DNA from: Flavobacteriaceae bacterium
GTDB taxonomy: Bacteria > Bacteroidota > Bacteroidia > Flavobacteriales > Flavobacteriaceae
DNA length: 64,000 bases
Reading direction: 5' to 3'
Assembly: GCA_002746415.1 (NCBI GenBank)
Contig: NVXD01000007.1
Location: 51,922-115,921 of the forward strand
Part shown: piece by piece, positions 34,128 through 43,036 of the stretch
Layout: the number at the start of each line of letters is the position of its first letter
Position numbering within the stretch: position 1 is the first letter of the stretch
Notes under the pieces: generated by a model
What the model was told of the DNA's origin: nothing
The model's database searches: none
The model's input: only the letters and a program-made list of their open reading frames with translations
Made by a program: the position numbers and the translations under genes

Positions 34128-35432
34128 TTATTTTACAGGCTCTCCATACAAATCAAAATCAGCAGCCTCTGTGATTTTAACCTGAATATACTCCCCTGTT
34201 TTTATATAATGCTTGGTAGCATCTATGAGAACTTCATTGTCAACATCGGGTGAATCAAATTCGGTCCGACCTACAAAGTAATTCCCTTCTTTCCTGTCAA
34301 TAACACATTTAAAAGTTTTCCCTATTTTTTCTTGATTCAGTTCCCATGAAATTTGTGATTGCAATTCCATAATTTCATTGGCACGTTCTTGCTTCACTTC
34401 CTCCGGAACATCATCTTCTAAATTATAAGCATGAGTGTTTTCTTCATGGCTATAGGTAAAACAGCCTAAACGTTCAAAACGCATTTCCGACACCCAGTTT
34501 TTAAGGGTCTCAAAATCTTCTTCGGTTTCCCCTGGATACCCAACGATTAAAGTGGTTCGTATCGTCATATTAGGAACAATCCTCCTAAAGTCCTTTAGTA
34601 GTTTTGTCGTCTTTTCTTGGGTAGTTCCTCTACGCATACTCTTTAAAATAGCATCAGAAATATGCTGAAGCGGAATATCCAAATAATTACAAATCTTGGG
34701 CTCGTCTTTCATCACTTGCAATACATCCAAAGGAAAACCTGTTGGAAATGCGTAATGCAAACGAATCCATTCAATACCTTCTACCTTTACCAATTCCAGC
34801 AATAATTCTGCTAAATTTCGTTTTTTATACAAATCCAACCCATAATAGGTAAGATCCTGCGCAATTAAAATTAACTCCTTAACACCTTTGGCAGCAAGCT
34901 TTTTTGATTCAATGACCAAATCTTCAATTGGCTTGCTTTTGTGTTTACCACGCATGAGAGGAATCGCACAAAAAGAACAAGGTCTATCACAACCTTCTGC
35001 AATTTTTAAATAGGCATAATTTTTTGGGGTGGTCGTTAAACGCTCACCAATTAGTTCATGCTTGTAATCAGCCCCTAGTGCTTTCAGAAGGCTGGGAAGT
35101 TCACTAGTACCAAAATATTCATCTACATTAGGGATTTCTTTTTGCAAGTCTGGCTTGTAACGCTCACTTAAACAACCGGTAACAAAAACCTTATCCACAT
35201 CGCCAGCTTCCTTCTTTTTTACATACTCTAAAATGGTGTTTACGCTTTCTTCCTTGGCATTGTCTATAAAACCACAGGTATTGATGACCACCACATTACC
35301 TTCTCCTTCATGTACCACCTCTTTTTTATTGGCTTTTAATTGCCCCATGAGTACTTCTGAGTCGTACACATTCTTGGAACAGCCCAAGGTTATTACATTG
35401 ATTTTATTCTTTTTAAGTGATTTCGTCCGCAT
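34128..35432 (-). CDS. rimO: Ribosomal protein S12 methylthiotransferase RimO
   Basis: This 434-residue radical-SAM enzyme adds a methylthio group to the conserved Asp of S12. It has an N-terminal MTTase domain with cluster cysteines in ITLGCSKN, INTCGFID and VTGCLSERY, the radical-SAM triad C-xxx-C-xx-C in GCDRPCSFCAIP, and a C-terminal TRAM domain (VGRTEFDSPDVDNEV). ATG 35432 gives the family N-terminus RTKSLKKNKINV. An ATG seven codons upstream (35453) overlaps a likely -7 box, TACTTTTG, and would be untranscribed from it. Confidence 0.95.
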   Translation of the reverse strand: MRTKSLKKNKINVITLGCSKNVYDSEVLMGQLKANKKEVVHEGEGNVVVINTCGFIDNAKEESVNTILEYVKKKEAGDVDKVFVTGCLSERYKPDLQKEIPNVDEYFGTSELPSLLKALGADYKHELIGERLTTTPKNYAYLKIAEGCDRPCSFCAIPLMRGKHKSKPIEDLVIESKKLAAKGVKELILIAQDLTYYGLDLYKKRNLAELLLELVKVEGIEWIRLHYAFPTGFPLDVLQVMKDEPKICNYLDIPLQHISDAILKSMRRGTTQEKTTKLLKDFRRIVPNMTIRTTLIVGYPGETEEDFETLKNWVSEMRFERLGCFTYSHEENTHAYNLEDDVPEEVKQERANEIMELQSQISWELNQEKIGKTFKCVIDRKEGNYFVGRTEFDSPDVDNEVLIDATKHYIKTGEYIQVKITEAADFDLYGEPVK

Positions 35433-35450
35433 GCCTCTATAAATGTGGCG

Positions 35451-35458
35451 CAAAAGTA
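35451..35458 (-). promoter_or_regulatory. Putative -7 element of rimO
   Basis: TACTTTTG on the minus strand, 18 bp before ATG 35432. It supports the shorter rimO start. No TTG is found at the normal -33 spacing. Confidence 0.45.
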
Positions 35459-35565
35459 CAACTTAGGCTGCAACACACCGACATCTACGCATATTTTTAA
35501 CTTATTAACGTTAATCCCTTGAACACAATACGAAGTTTAACACTGAAAAAATCAAAAAAGTCTGC

Positions 35566-36654
35566 ATGAAAACCCAAGTTCTATTCTTTTTAATCATTTT
35601 ATGTTGTTTCAGTTGCTCCAAAGATGCATTAGTAGAAAAGGATGATACTACAACAGAAGTCAATTCTATTTATTTTCCACCCATAAATAGCAATGACTGG
35701 GAAGCCAGCATCCCCTCAGAATTAGGTTGGGACCTAAGTAGCGAACAACCACTGAAGGCTTATTTAGATGAAAAAGGTACGGATGCCTTTATGATATTAA
35801 AAGACGGAAAAATAGCTGTTGAATGGTATTTTGGCGATTTTAACATGGATAGCAACCATACTTGGAATTCAGCAGCAAAAACATTAGTAGCCTCAGTAAT
35901 TGGAATAGCACAAGAAGAAGGGCATTTATCCCTTGATAATGCCTCCGCAGACTACCTTGGGGAAGGCTGGAGCTCCTTAACTCTTGAACAGGAAAACAAT
36001 ATAACAGTAAAACATCATTTAACCATGACCACAGGTTTGGATTACACGGTTGAAGATGACTTTTGCACAGATAAAGAATGTCTTATTTATAAAAATGACC
36101 CTGGTTCTTATTGGTATTATCACAATGCTACTTATGCAGTATTAGATGAGCTTATTACTGGAGCAACCAATCAAAATTTTAAAACCTATTTTAATACTAA
36201 TCTCAGAGATAGAATTGGCATGCAAGGATTATGGGTTAAGGTTGGATATTTAAACTTATACTACAGTACAGCCCGAAGTATGGCGCGTTTTGGACTATTA
36301 AATCTAAACAATAGCGTTTGGGGTGATGTCACCATACTTGGGGATACCAACTATATAAACGACATGAAAAAAACCTCCCAAGACCATAATAAATCCTATG
36401 GCTACTTGTGGTGGTTAAACGGAAAAGAAAGTTTTAAACTTCCTGGTACAGAAACGCTTTATTCAGGGAAATTAATTCCTTCAGCTCCAGATGATTTATA
36501 TGCTGGCTTAGGGGCAAATGATCAGAAATTATACATAGTACCCAGCCAAGGATTGGTAATTGTTCGTATGGGTGCCAATGCTAATGATTCAACATTAGCC
36601 TCTTCCACTTTTGACGAAGAGCTGTGGCAAAAAATAAATGCTTTTATCAAGTAA
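35566..36654 (+). CDS. Class C beta-lactamase-like serine hydrolase lipoprotein
   Basis: This 362-residue protein has signal and lipobox LCCFSCSKD. The catalytic SxxK motif is S102-A-A-K105 (TWNSAAKTLVAS). The YxN-type motif is in WYYHNATYAVLDEL, and a late GLGANDQKLYIVPSQGLVIVRMG segment, written here as two joined pieces, is typical of PF00144 hydrolases and EstB-type esterases. The substrate is unknown; many are esterases or D-peptidases rather than beta-lactamases. Its end overlaps the convergent oxidoreductase gene by 8 bp, and there is no terminator between the two. Confidence 0.87.
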   Translation: MKTQVLFFLIILCCFSCSKDALVEKDDTTTEVNSIYFPPINSNDWEASIPSELGWDLSSEQPLKAYLDEKGTDAFMILKDGKIAVEWYFGDFNMDSNHTWNSAAKTLVASVIGIAQEEGHLSLDNASADYLGEGWSSLTLEQENNITVKHHLTMTTGLDYTVEDDFCTDKECLIYKNDPGSYWYYHNATYAVLDELITGATNQNFKTYFNTNLRDRIGMQGLWVKVGYLNLYYSTARSMARFGLLNLNNSVWGDVTILGDTNYINDMKKTSQDHNKSYGYLWWLNGKESFKLPGTETLYSGKLIPSAPDDLYAGLGANDQKLYIVPSQGLVIVRMGANANDSTLASSTFDEELWQKINAFIK

Positions 36655-37315
36655 CTCTTTCACCCTCAGAAACCACAAGGGTGCAATGGATTAATTTTTT
36701 GTCTAAAATTAAATCCAACATGAATTTTGCCAAACCAAATCTACTGATAGTTAGTCTTGGTTTTGGTTCATTTCCATAGCTTTCAATAATTTTTCCTCCT
36801 TTTTTAGAATTTACCAACCCAGTTGGCCTAACAATGGTCCAATCCAAATTAGATGATTTCAATACTTTCTCCTGTCTTTCATGGTCCTTATAAGTGACAC
36901 CAATATTACTGTTATCAATAAACCATTTAAACCAGAATGGGATATCTTTTTTTGTTTCGGATACTCCCCAAGCAGAACAAACTACAATTCTTTTAATAGA
37001 TTGTTTTTCCGAAAGAGAAATAATATTTTGCATTACATCCGAAAGAAAAGTGGGTGGCGTTCTTAACTTAGACCAAGGAAAATCAGATTTTCGAGAGATA
37101 TTTAAGGCGCTGATGATTACTTCACACCCCTCTAATGCTTTTTCTAAATCAGAGATGAGTTTAGGCGATCCTTTAAAAACTGCGACCTTTTCATGGTTCA
37201 TCTCAATTTTTTTAGGCTCTCTCACTAAACAATTAATACGATATCCTTTTTCAATGGCCGCCGCTAAGATTTGCTTCCCAGTTCTTCCTGTTGCTCCAAG
37301 TAATAGTATTCTCAT
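36647..37315 (-). CDS. NAD(P)-binding atypical short-chain reductase (NmrA/SDR-a5-like)
   Basis: This 222-residue Rossmann-fold protein has the dinucleotide motif LLGATGRTGKQIL at residues 5-17, the central IVVCSAWGVSETK segment in place of a full YxxxK site, and WTIVRPTGLVN. This family (NAD(P)H-binding, PF13460) includes flavin reductases and redox sensors such as NmrA, and catalytic activity cannot be asserted. It follows the DUF2911 gene on the same strand by 45 bp and may be co-transcribed with it. Its 3' end overlaps the neighbouring serine hydrolase. Confidence 0.85.
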   Translation of the reverse strand: MRILLLGATGRTGKQILAAAIEKGYRINCLVREPKKIEMNHEKVAVFKGSPKLISDLEKALEGCEVIISALNISRKSDFPWSKLRTPPTFLSDVMQNIISLSEKQSIKRIVVCSAWGVSETKKDIPFWFKWFIDNSNIGVTYKDHERQEKVLKSSNLDWTIVRPTGLVNSKKGGKIIESYGNEPKPRLTISRFGLAKFMLDLILDKKLIHCTLVVSEGERVT

Positions 37316-37360
37316 TTTAATAATTTGCTATAAAAAATCAATACAAATAAAACAAACGAC

Positions 37361-38233
37361 TTAATCCATTAATTTTCTCCAGAGGTAGATGTTCTTTTGA
37401 TTCATCCGTACAAACTCGTCCTTATCCTCAACAGCAGCAAGGGCCATAGATTTTTGTGCAGAACCAATAGCCCCATTATAGTCCTCCAATGCGGCTTCTA
37501 TTAAAGATTTTACACGATAAAAATAGTAGGTATCCCCACCCAATTCAATGGCTTTATTTAAATATTCCAAAGCCCTTGAGTATTCCTTTCCTTGTTCTTG
37601 CAAATACCGTGCGACCTCGTAATAGGTCTGGGCAGTAGGATTTTCACGTAATTGTTTGGCAATCTCCTCTTGCATTAAAGTTTCTGTGTCTACAGTAATG
37701 GGTATGGTAATCTTGGTATGCTCCCATAACCATACCATATTGGCCGAATTATAATCAATATCATCAATCATAATCAAGAAATTTTCTTGAAAATTCGCTA
37801 ATACCTCAGGAACAATAGTAATTCTAAAGGCGTCTTCTTTGGAGTCATACGCTTTTCTTCCATCTCCCCAATGGTCAATATTTTTATGAAAGACCACCTC
37901 CCAAGCATCTTCTTGTGGAAAAGCATATAAGGCATATATTCCTTTAGGCAATAAATTACCCATTACTTCGATATCTGAGTCCACATTAAACTTAGTGGAT
38001 TCATTGGCTCCAACACGCCAAATGCGACCATAAGGAACCAAAGCTGGCTGACCATTTAAGGAATCTCCAAATATCTGACGTCCTCTTACGGCAGGTCTGG
38101 AATAAGTAATTGTAATCTTAGAAAGTCCCACCTCTTGTTCTATCCTAGAAAACGGACTTGCTTTTGGGTGGTTTACTTGAGCATAACTGTTTGTAAAAAT
38201 TAAAAATAAAGTAAAAAATATGATTTTTTTCAT
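37361..38233 (-). CDS. DUF2911 secreted protein
   Basis: This 290-residue protein has a cleavable signal peptide (KIIFFTLFLIFTNSYAQ). A DUF2911 domain occupies residues 20-190: SPFSRIEQEVGLSKITITYSRPAVRGR, given here as one recognisable block in pieces, then VPYGRIWRVGANESTKF. A C-terminal TPR-like helical region follows (TYYEVARYLQEQGKEYSRALE, DYNGAIGSAQKS). DUF2911 is very common in Bacteroidota and its function is unknown. It lies between ftsY and the oxidoreductase, all leftward; 45 bp separate it from ftsY. Confidence 0.88.
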   Translation of the reverse strand: MKKIIFFTLFLIFTNSYAQVNHPKASPFSRIEQEVGLSKITITYSRPAVRGRQIFGDSLNGQPALVPYGRIWRVGANESTKFNVDSDIEVMGNLLPKGIYALYAFPQEDAWEVVFHKNIDHWGDGRKAYDSKEDAFRITIVPEVLANFQENFLIMIDDIDYNSANMVWLWEHTKITIPITVDTETLMQEEIAKQLRENPTAQTYYEVARYLQEQGKEYSRALEYLNKAIELGGDTYYFYRVKSLIEAALEDYNGAIGSAQKSMALAAVEDKDEFVRMNQKNIYLWRKLMD

Positions 38234-38278
38234 ACTTTAAAATTGCACTAAACTATTTATATTATTGAGACTACAACA

Positions 38279-39235
38279 CTATATTTTAAAAAACGAATCC
38301 ACAAACTCATACTTATTAAAGACCTGCAAATCTTCAATACCCTCTCCTACTCCAATATATTTTACTGGAATCTGAAACTGATCAGAAATACCTATTACCA
38401 CTCCTCCTTTTGCCGTACCATCCAATTTGGTGACAGCCAGTGAAGTTACTTCTGTAGCCTTTGTAAACTGTTTGGCCTGTTCAAAAGCATTCTGCCCCGT
38501 AGAACCATCCAAAACCAATAATACGTCATGTGGAGCATCAGTTACTACCTTATCCATAACCCGTTTTATCTTAATCAGCTCGTTCATTAAATTCACCTTA
38601 TTATGCAATCGACCAGCAGTATCAATAATTACAACATCCGCATTTGTAGTTACGGCAGAACTTAACGTATCAAAAGCCACAGAGGCTGGGTCACTGCCCA
38701 TATTTTGTTTTACCATAGGCACATCTACCCTATCTGCCCAAATTTGCAATTGGTCTATTGCTGCGGCCCTAAAGGTATCAGCTGCACCTAAAACCACCTT
38801 TAGTCCTTGATTTTTAAACTGGTGTGCTAATTTACCAATAGTGGTGGTTTTCCCTGCTCCATTGACTCCGACCACCATAATTACATATGGTTTTTTATCC
38901 TTGGGAATTGAAAACTCTATTTCCTCACCAATATTGGTTTCAGAAAGCAACCCAGCGATTTCCTCTCTAAGGATAACTTGCAGTTCGTCTGTCCCCATAT
39001 ATTTATTTTTGGAAACTCGCGCTTCAATCCGATCAATAATTTTCAAAGTAGTTTCCACTCCAACATCAGAAGTTACCAGAACTTCCTCAAGGTTATCTAA
39101 TACATCATCATCTACTTTAGATTTTCCCGCAACTGCTTTCCCTAGTTTGGAAAGAAAACTAGATTTTGTTTTCTCCAAACCTTTGTCTAGGGTTTCTTTT
39201 TTCTTTGAAGAAAATATATTTTTAAATAAACTCAT
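38279..39235 (-). CDS. ftsY: Signal recognition particle receptor FtsY
   Basis: This 318-residue SRP-family GTPase delivers ribosome-SRP complexes to the inner membrane. It has an N-terminal basic region without the long acidic A domain of E. coli FtsY, then the helical N domain and the G domain: G1 GVNGAGKTTTIGKLA, G2 DTFRAAAIDQL, G3 DTAGRLHNK, G4 TKLDGTAKGG. The short form is normal in this phylum. It lies downstream of rpmB, rpmG and the DUF4295 gene but is separated from them by a strong hairpin, so its expression requires read-through or its own promoter. Confidence 0.96.
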   Translation of the reverse strand: MSLFKNIFSSKKKETLDKGLEKTKSSFLSKLGKAVAGKSKVDDDVLDNLEEVLVTSDVGVETTLKIIDRIEARVSKNKYMGTDELQVILREEIAGLLSETNIGEEIEFSIPKDKKPYVIMVVGVNGAGKTTTIGKLAHQFKNQGLKVVLGAADTFRAAAIDQLQIWADRVDVPMVKQNMGSDPASVAFDTLSSAVTTNADVVIIDTAGRLHNKVNLMNELIKIKRVMDKVVTDAPHDVLLVLDGSTGQNAFEQAKQFTKATEVTSLAVTKLDGTAKGGVVIGISDQFQIPVKYIGVGEGIEDLQVFNKYEFVDSFFKI

Positions 39236-39280
39236 TTTTTAAATTGATTGAAGACAAAGATAAAAGATATAAAAACAAAA

Positions 39281-39310
39281 AAAAGCCACTTTCATTTGAA
39301 AGTGGCTTTT
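39281..39310 (-). terminator. Hairpin between the DUF4295 gene and ftsY
   Basis: AAAAGCCACTTTC (39281-39293) pairs with GAAAGTGGCTTTT (39298-39310) around ATTT. On the minus strand the stem is followed by eight T, a canonical terminator for the rpmB-rpmG-DUF4295 transcript. Confidence 0.88.
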
Positions 39311-39334
39311 CTACCAATTACTTATTGGAGATTC

Positions 39335-39484
39335 TTATTTTTTCAACCAGTCGTTTACCAATTCAGGTGTCATCACTGATTCTACAAAAGTATATGCACC
39401 ACTCTTTGGTGATTTTACCATTTTAATGGCTTTTGTCAATCTTTTTGAACTCGTTTGTAACGAGGCTACGGTCTTCTTTGCCAT
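39335..39484 (-). CDS. DUF4295 small protein
   Basis: This 49-residue basic protein begins MAKKTVASLQTSSKRLTKA and ends ELVNDWLKK; it is too short for many gene finders. DUF4295 is a Bacteroidota-specific family always found next to rpmG and rpmB, as here. From its charge, size and partners it has been suspected of being ribosome-associated (inference). It lies 8 bp after rpmG, and a terminator follows 24 bp after its stop. Confidence 0.93.
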   Translation of the reverse strand: MAKKTVASLQTSSKRLTKAIKMVKSPKSGAYTFVESVMTPELVNDWLKK

Positions 39485-39492
39485 GGCTTACT

Positions 39493-39675
39493 TTATTTTA
39501 TTTCTTTATGAACTGTCATTCTCTTCAAAATAGGATTGAATTTTTTTATTTCCATCCTATCTGGAGTATTTTTCTTATTCTTGGTTGTAATATACCTAGA
39601 AGTACCTGGCATACCAGATTCTTTATGTTCTGTACATTCCAATATAACTTGAATTCTATTGCCTTTCTTTGCCAT
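39493..39675 (-). CDS. rpmG: 50S ribosomal protein L33
   Basis: This 60-residue basic protein begins [18 protein letters not shown] and contains [18 protein letters not shown], the L33 signature. Only one cysteine is present, so this is the zinc-free (C-minus) type without the paired CxxC ribbons. It binds near the E site of the large subunit. It lies 21 bp after rpmB and 8 bp before the DUF4295 gene, in one transcript. Confidence 0.97.
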   Translation of the reverse strand: MAKKGNRIQVILECTEHKESGMPGTSRYITTKNKKNTPDRMEIKKFNPILKRMTVHKEIK

Positions 39676-39696
39676 AGCTATCTATAATAAACAGGA

Positions 39697-39933
39697 TTAC
39701 TTGATAAATCCTTTTGCTTTTGCTTCTTTTAAAACTGCAGAAATTCCTTTCTTGTTGATACTCTTTAAAGCTCTTGTTGAAACTTTTAAAGTAATCCAAC
39801 GATCTTCTTCTGGAATATAGAAACGTTTTTTAGAAAGATTTACATCAAATCTTCTTTTGGTCTTATTCATTGAGAAAGATACATTGTTTCCAAACATTGC
39901 TTTCTTTCCAGTAATTTCACAAACTTTTGACAT
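39697..39933 (-). CDS. rpmB: 50S ribosomal protein L28
   Basis: This 78-residue protein begins MSKVCEITGKKAMFGNNVS and has the L28 block NKTKRRFDVNL followed by KVSTRALKSINKKG. It is a late-assembling large-subunit protein. It is the first gene of the rpmB-rpmG-DUF4295 unit. A consensus promoter lies 34 bp upstream, with the -7 box at 39967-39974 and the -33 TTG about 20 bp beyond it. Confidence 0.97.
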   Translation of the reverse strand: MSKVCEITGKKAMFGNNVSFSMNKTKRRFDVNLSKKRFYIPEEDRWITLKVSTRALKSINKKGISAVLKEAKAKGFIK

Positions 39934-39966
39934 TGCACTACTTTTTGCGTGATTTTAAACAGGGTG

Positions 39967-39997
39967 CAAATTTATACCTTTTTTATGGGACAGGCAA
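39967..39997 (-). promoter_or_regulatory. Promoter of rpmB-rpmG-DUF4295
   Basis: On the minus strand TTG (39997-39995) and TAAATTTG (39974-39967) are spaced 20 bp. The expected transcript leader is about 30 nt. Confidence 0.75.
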
Positions 39998-40006
39998 AAT
40001 TCTTTT

Positions 40007-41254
40007 TTAGAATTTTAAAATTTCTTTTTGTAATAGTTCAAATGCTTTATTTACCGATTTTTCTACTATCCTTTCCCTGTGTTTTCCCATGACAAACTTT
40101 TCCGAAAAAACAGCTGTAGGAGAGGCTATTGCAATAAATACAGTCCCCACATCCATATCCGAGTCACCTTTTGTTGGTCCAGCATTTCCAGTGGTTGCAA
40201 TTGCAAAATCTGTTTTTAATAGTTGTTTTACATTTTTTGCCATAGCTGTTGCCACTTCTGCACTTACAACAGAATGTTTCTGTACTAAATCTTCATCTAC
40301 TTTAAGAACTGCAATTTTTATCTCTGTTGCATAACTCACCACACTCCCCTTATAATAGTTTGATGCTCCAGACATTGCAGTTATTCTTTCCGCTATTTTC
40401 CCTCCGGTAAAACTTTCCGCAGTTGCCAATGTCATTCCCTTGTTGGTCAATAGTCTTGCGACAAGAGCCTCAATGGTCTCATCTTCTTGCTCTCCATAGA
40501 TTATATCACCAATGATGGTATAAAGCTTTTTAACCTCTTCTGCAACGGTATCAGCAAGCAAGGCTTCATTGTCCCCCTTTGCCGTTAAACGCAGTCTTAC
40601 TCTTCCTAAATTGGGTAAATATGCCAGGCTTATAAAGGAAGGTAGTGCATCTTCCCATGATTCAATTTTTTCAGCAATACTACTCTCTCCCATACCATAC
40701 GTCATAATAGTTTTATGAAGTATATGTGGGCGTTTAAATGTTTTTTGAATTTTTGGTATAACCACATCCTGCATTAATCCCTTCATTTCAAAAGGAACCC
40801 CTGGAAGGGAAACAAAAACAGTATTATTATCCCTGAACCACATCCCTGGAGCGGTACCAAAATTATTTTGGAGTGCAATTGCCTTTTTGGGCACCAATGC
40901 CTGTTTTCTATTTAAATCTGAAATTGGAGTGGAAAAATGATTTTTAAACAATTCCTCAATATGCGCCATAACAATTGGATCCTCTACCAAGGTATCGTCA
41001 AAAAACTCACATAGTGTATGCTTGGTGATATCATCTTTAGTAGGCCCCAATCCACCAGTGATTATAACGATATCCACTCTAGATTCCGCTTCCTTCAAAG
41101 CATTTAAAATATGCTCTCTATCGTCTTGTATAGATGTGATTTGATAGACCGATATCCCAATCTTGTTAAGTTCCTTTGCTATAAAAGTAGAATTGGTGTC
41201 TATAATTTGACCTATGAGTATTTCATCCCCAATGGTAATGATCTCTGCAAACAT
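40007..41254 (-). CDS. cinA: CinA-like NMN amidohydrolase/competence-damage protein
   Basis: This 415-residue two-domain protein has an N-terminal MoaB/MogA-like domain ([20 protein letters not shown], then [17 protein letters not shown] and [13 protein letters not shown]) and a C-terminal PncC/CinA domain ([28 protein letters not shown]). The latter deamidates nicotinamide mononucleotide to recycle it into NAD. In competent bacteria CinA is also linked to transformation. It is the last gene of a four-gene unit; its ATG shares one base with the stop of the Hpt gene (TAATG). Confidence 0.94.
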   Translation of the reverse strand: MFAEIITIGDEILIGQIIDTNSTFIAKELNKIGISVYQITSIQDDREHILNALKEAESRVDIVIITGGLGPTKDDITKHTLCEFFDDTLVEDPIVMAHIEELFKNHFSTPISDLNRKQALVPKKAIALQNNFGTAPGMWFRDNNTVFVSLPGVPFEMKGLMQDVVIPKIQKTFKRPHILHKTIMTYGMGESSIAEKIESWEDALPSFISLAYLPNLGRVRLRLTAKGDNEALLADTVAEEVKKLYTIIGDIIYGEQEDETIEALVARLLTNKGMTLATAESFTGGKIAERITAMSGASNYYKGSVVSYATEIKIAVLKVDEDLVQKHSVVSAEVATAMAKNVKQLLKTDFAIATTGNAGPTKGDSDMDVGTVFIAIASPTAVFSEKFVMGKHRERIVEKSVNKAFELLQKEILKF

Positions 41255-41592
41255 TAAAAACCAAAGTCTTTTTTAAGTTCAGAGATTACTTGATGAACAT
41301 CTTGTTTTAAAATTGGGAATTTTTCTTCTATTTCTTTCCCATTATTTGGATCTTTCCCTAAAGTCTCTATTTCCAAGGCCGTAGCTCGCGTTTGTTCCAT
41401 ACCCAATAAATCTACATTGGGTTTTATTTTGTGCGCCAATTTATATACATTCTCATAGTCTTTTTCATTAATGGCAGTCTCTAAAGCTTCCATATCTGAG
41501 GGTACTTCTTCTAAAAAAACAGAAATAACAGAGCTGATGAATTCTGTATCTCCATCTGCCATTTCATTTATTTTATCTAAACTATATATCAT
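41254..41592 (-). CDS. Histidine phosphotransfer (Hpt) domain protein
   Basis: This 112-residue single-domain protein has a four-helix Hpt fold and the phospho-acceptor H54 in [14 protein letters not shown]. It would shuttle phosphate between a hybrid histidine kinase and a response regulator, but neither is present anywhere in the window. It is tightly wedged between the FAH-family gene and cinA, sharing one base with each (TAATG junctions), so all three are translated together. The partner cannot be predicted. Confidence 0.9.
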   Translation of the reverse strand: MIYSLDKINEMADGDTEFISSVISVFLEEVPSDMEALETAINEKDYENVYKLAHKIKPNVDLLGMEQTRATALEIETLGKDPNNGKEIEEKFPILKQDVHQVISELKKDFGF

Positions 41593-42203
41593 TACTTTAT
41601 TTTAACCGTAAACATTTCTTCGCTACCCAACTTTCCTGAAAGATAATCATTTGTACTTATTTTACCAACTCCCGCTGGAGTTCCTGTAAAAATTACATCA
41701 CCTTTTTTTAACATAAAGTAGCTAGACACATGAGCAATCAACTCATCTATTTTCCAAAGCATAAGACTTGTATTACCTTCTTGCACCAATTCCTCATTTT
41801 TCCTTAAAGAGAAATTCAACTTATTTAAATCTTCAAAATTTGTTTTCGGCAACCATTTCCCAATGACCGCTGCACCATCAAATCCTTTGGCCTTCTCCCA
41901 CGGTAGACCTTTAGCTTTTAACTGAGACTGTAAATCCCTTGCCGTAAAGTCTATTCCTAAACCTACCTCATCATAATAGGTATGCGCAAACTTTTCATCT
42001 ATATGTTTCCCTACTTTCTTAATTTTCACCAAAACCTCCACTTCATATTGCACATCATTGGAAAATTCTGGAATATAAAAATCCTGCTCTTTTGGAAGCA
42101 CTGAAGAATCTGGCTTTATAAAGACCACAGGTTCATTGGGTCGTTCATTACCCAATTCATTGATATGGTCCACATAATTTCTACCAATACAGATTATTTT
42201 CAT
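41592..42203 (-). CDS. Fumarylacetoacetate hydrolase (FAH) family protein
   Basis: This 203-residue FAH-fold enzyme begins MKIICIGRNYVDHINELG. It has the metal-binding/active-site blocks YEVEVLVKIKKVG and LGIDFTARDLQ with the KAKGFDGAAVIG segment, and the end block GDVIFTGTPAGVG. Family activities include oxaloacetate decarboxylation and acylpyruvate hydrolysis (FAHD1-like, which this short form resembles). The exact substrate is uncertain. It is 6 bp after the exonuclease gene and one base overlaps the Hpt gene. Confidence 0.9.
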   Translation of the reverse strand: MKIICIGRNYVDHINELGNERPNEPVVFIKPDSSVLPKEQDFYIPEFSNDVQYEVEVLVKIKKVGKHIDEKFAHTYYDEVGLGIDFTARDLQSQLKAKGLPWEKAKGFDGAAVIGKWLPKTNFEDLNKLNFSLRKNEELVQEGNTSLMLWKIDELIAHVSSYFMLKKGDVIFTGTPAGVGKISTNDYLSGKLGSEEMFTVKIK

Positions 42204-42209
42204 TATAAA

Positions 42210-42986
42210 TTAGCCTAGTTTATTGTTTAGTTTGCTCAATTTTATCTGCGTTAGCACCTTTTTTGTGTATAATGGAAAATCAGCATTTATAATCCACCCA
42301 AAATATCCTGGCTCCTTATCCAATACATCAAGCACTTTTTTTCCTTTATGCTTTCCAAAAGCAAAGACTTCATTATCATCTTTATCCATGGCTATGAATC
42401 CTGCAAAATCAACAAAACGCCTTCTTGTGGTAAATTCTGAAAGTTTTTTAATATCGTTCTCCAACTCTGGATATTTATCTAGCTGTGACAACAAGACTTC
42501 ATAAGTTGCCTTGGTATCTGCTGCTGCGCTATGCGCATTTGTCAAATCCTTATCACAATAAAACTTATAAGCAGCCTCCAAAGTACGTTTCTCCATTTTA
42601 TGAAATATGGTCTGCACATCTACTGAAACCGTATGCTTCATATCAAAATCTACATCTGCACGTAGCATTTCTTCGGCCAATAGGGGAATATCGAATCTAT
42701 CAGAATTATACCCGCCGAGGTCGCTTCCTTTTATCATTGCATGGATGTCCTTAGACAATTGTTTGAATGTTGGCTCGTTGGCTACCTTCTCATTAGAAAT
42801 ACCATGTATGGCTATAACTTCATCAGGAATATGCATTTCTGGGTTAACCAACCACGTTTTACTTTCTTTATTTCCATTTGGAAAAACCTTTAAAATGGCA
42901 ATTTCCACTATCCTGTCTTTGGCCACATTGATTCCCGTTGTTTCCAAATCAAAAAAACAAATAGGTCTTGTGAGTTTTAATTCCAT
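42210..42986 (-). CDS. DnaQ-like 3'-5' exonuclease
   Basis: This 258-residue protein has a DEDDh exonuclease domain: Exo I FFDLETTGIN (catalytic D and E), Exo II DLGGYNSDRFDIPLL, and Exo III HSAAADTKATYEVL (H and D). The C-terminal 70 residues (FGKHKGKKVLDVLDKEPGYFGWI) form the small extension seen in this flavobacterial subfamily. It could be a stand-alone epsilon-like proofreader or a repair nuclease. It is the first gene of the four-gene leftward unit ending in cinA; 50 bp separate it from the E2 gene upstream. Confidence 0.92.
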   Translation of the reverse strand: MELKLTRPICFFDLETTGINVAKDRIVEIAILKVFPNGNKESKTWLVNPEMHIPDEVIAIHGISNEKVANEPTFKQLSKDIHAMIKGSDLGGYNSDRFDIPLLAEEMLRADVDFDMKHTVSVDVQTIFHKMEKRTLEAAYKFYCDKDLTNAHSAAADTKATYEVLLSQLDKYPELENDIKKLSEFTTRRRFVDFAGFIAMDKDDNEVFAFGKHKGKKVLDVLDKEPGYFGWIINADFPLYTKKVLTQIKLSKLNNKLG

Positions 42987-43036
42987 TTTTTTAATTTATT
43001 TCTGACTTACAGTCCTATCCTATTTATCAAGACCAT

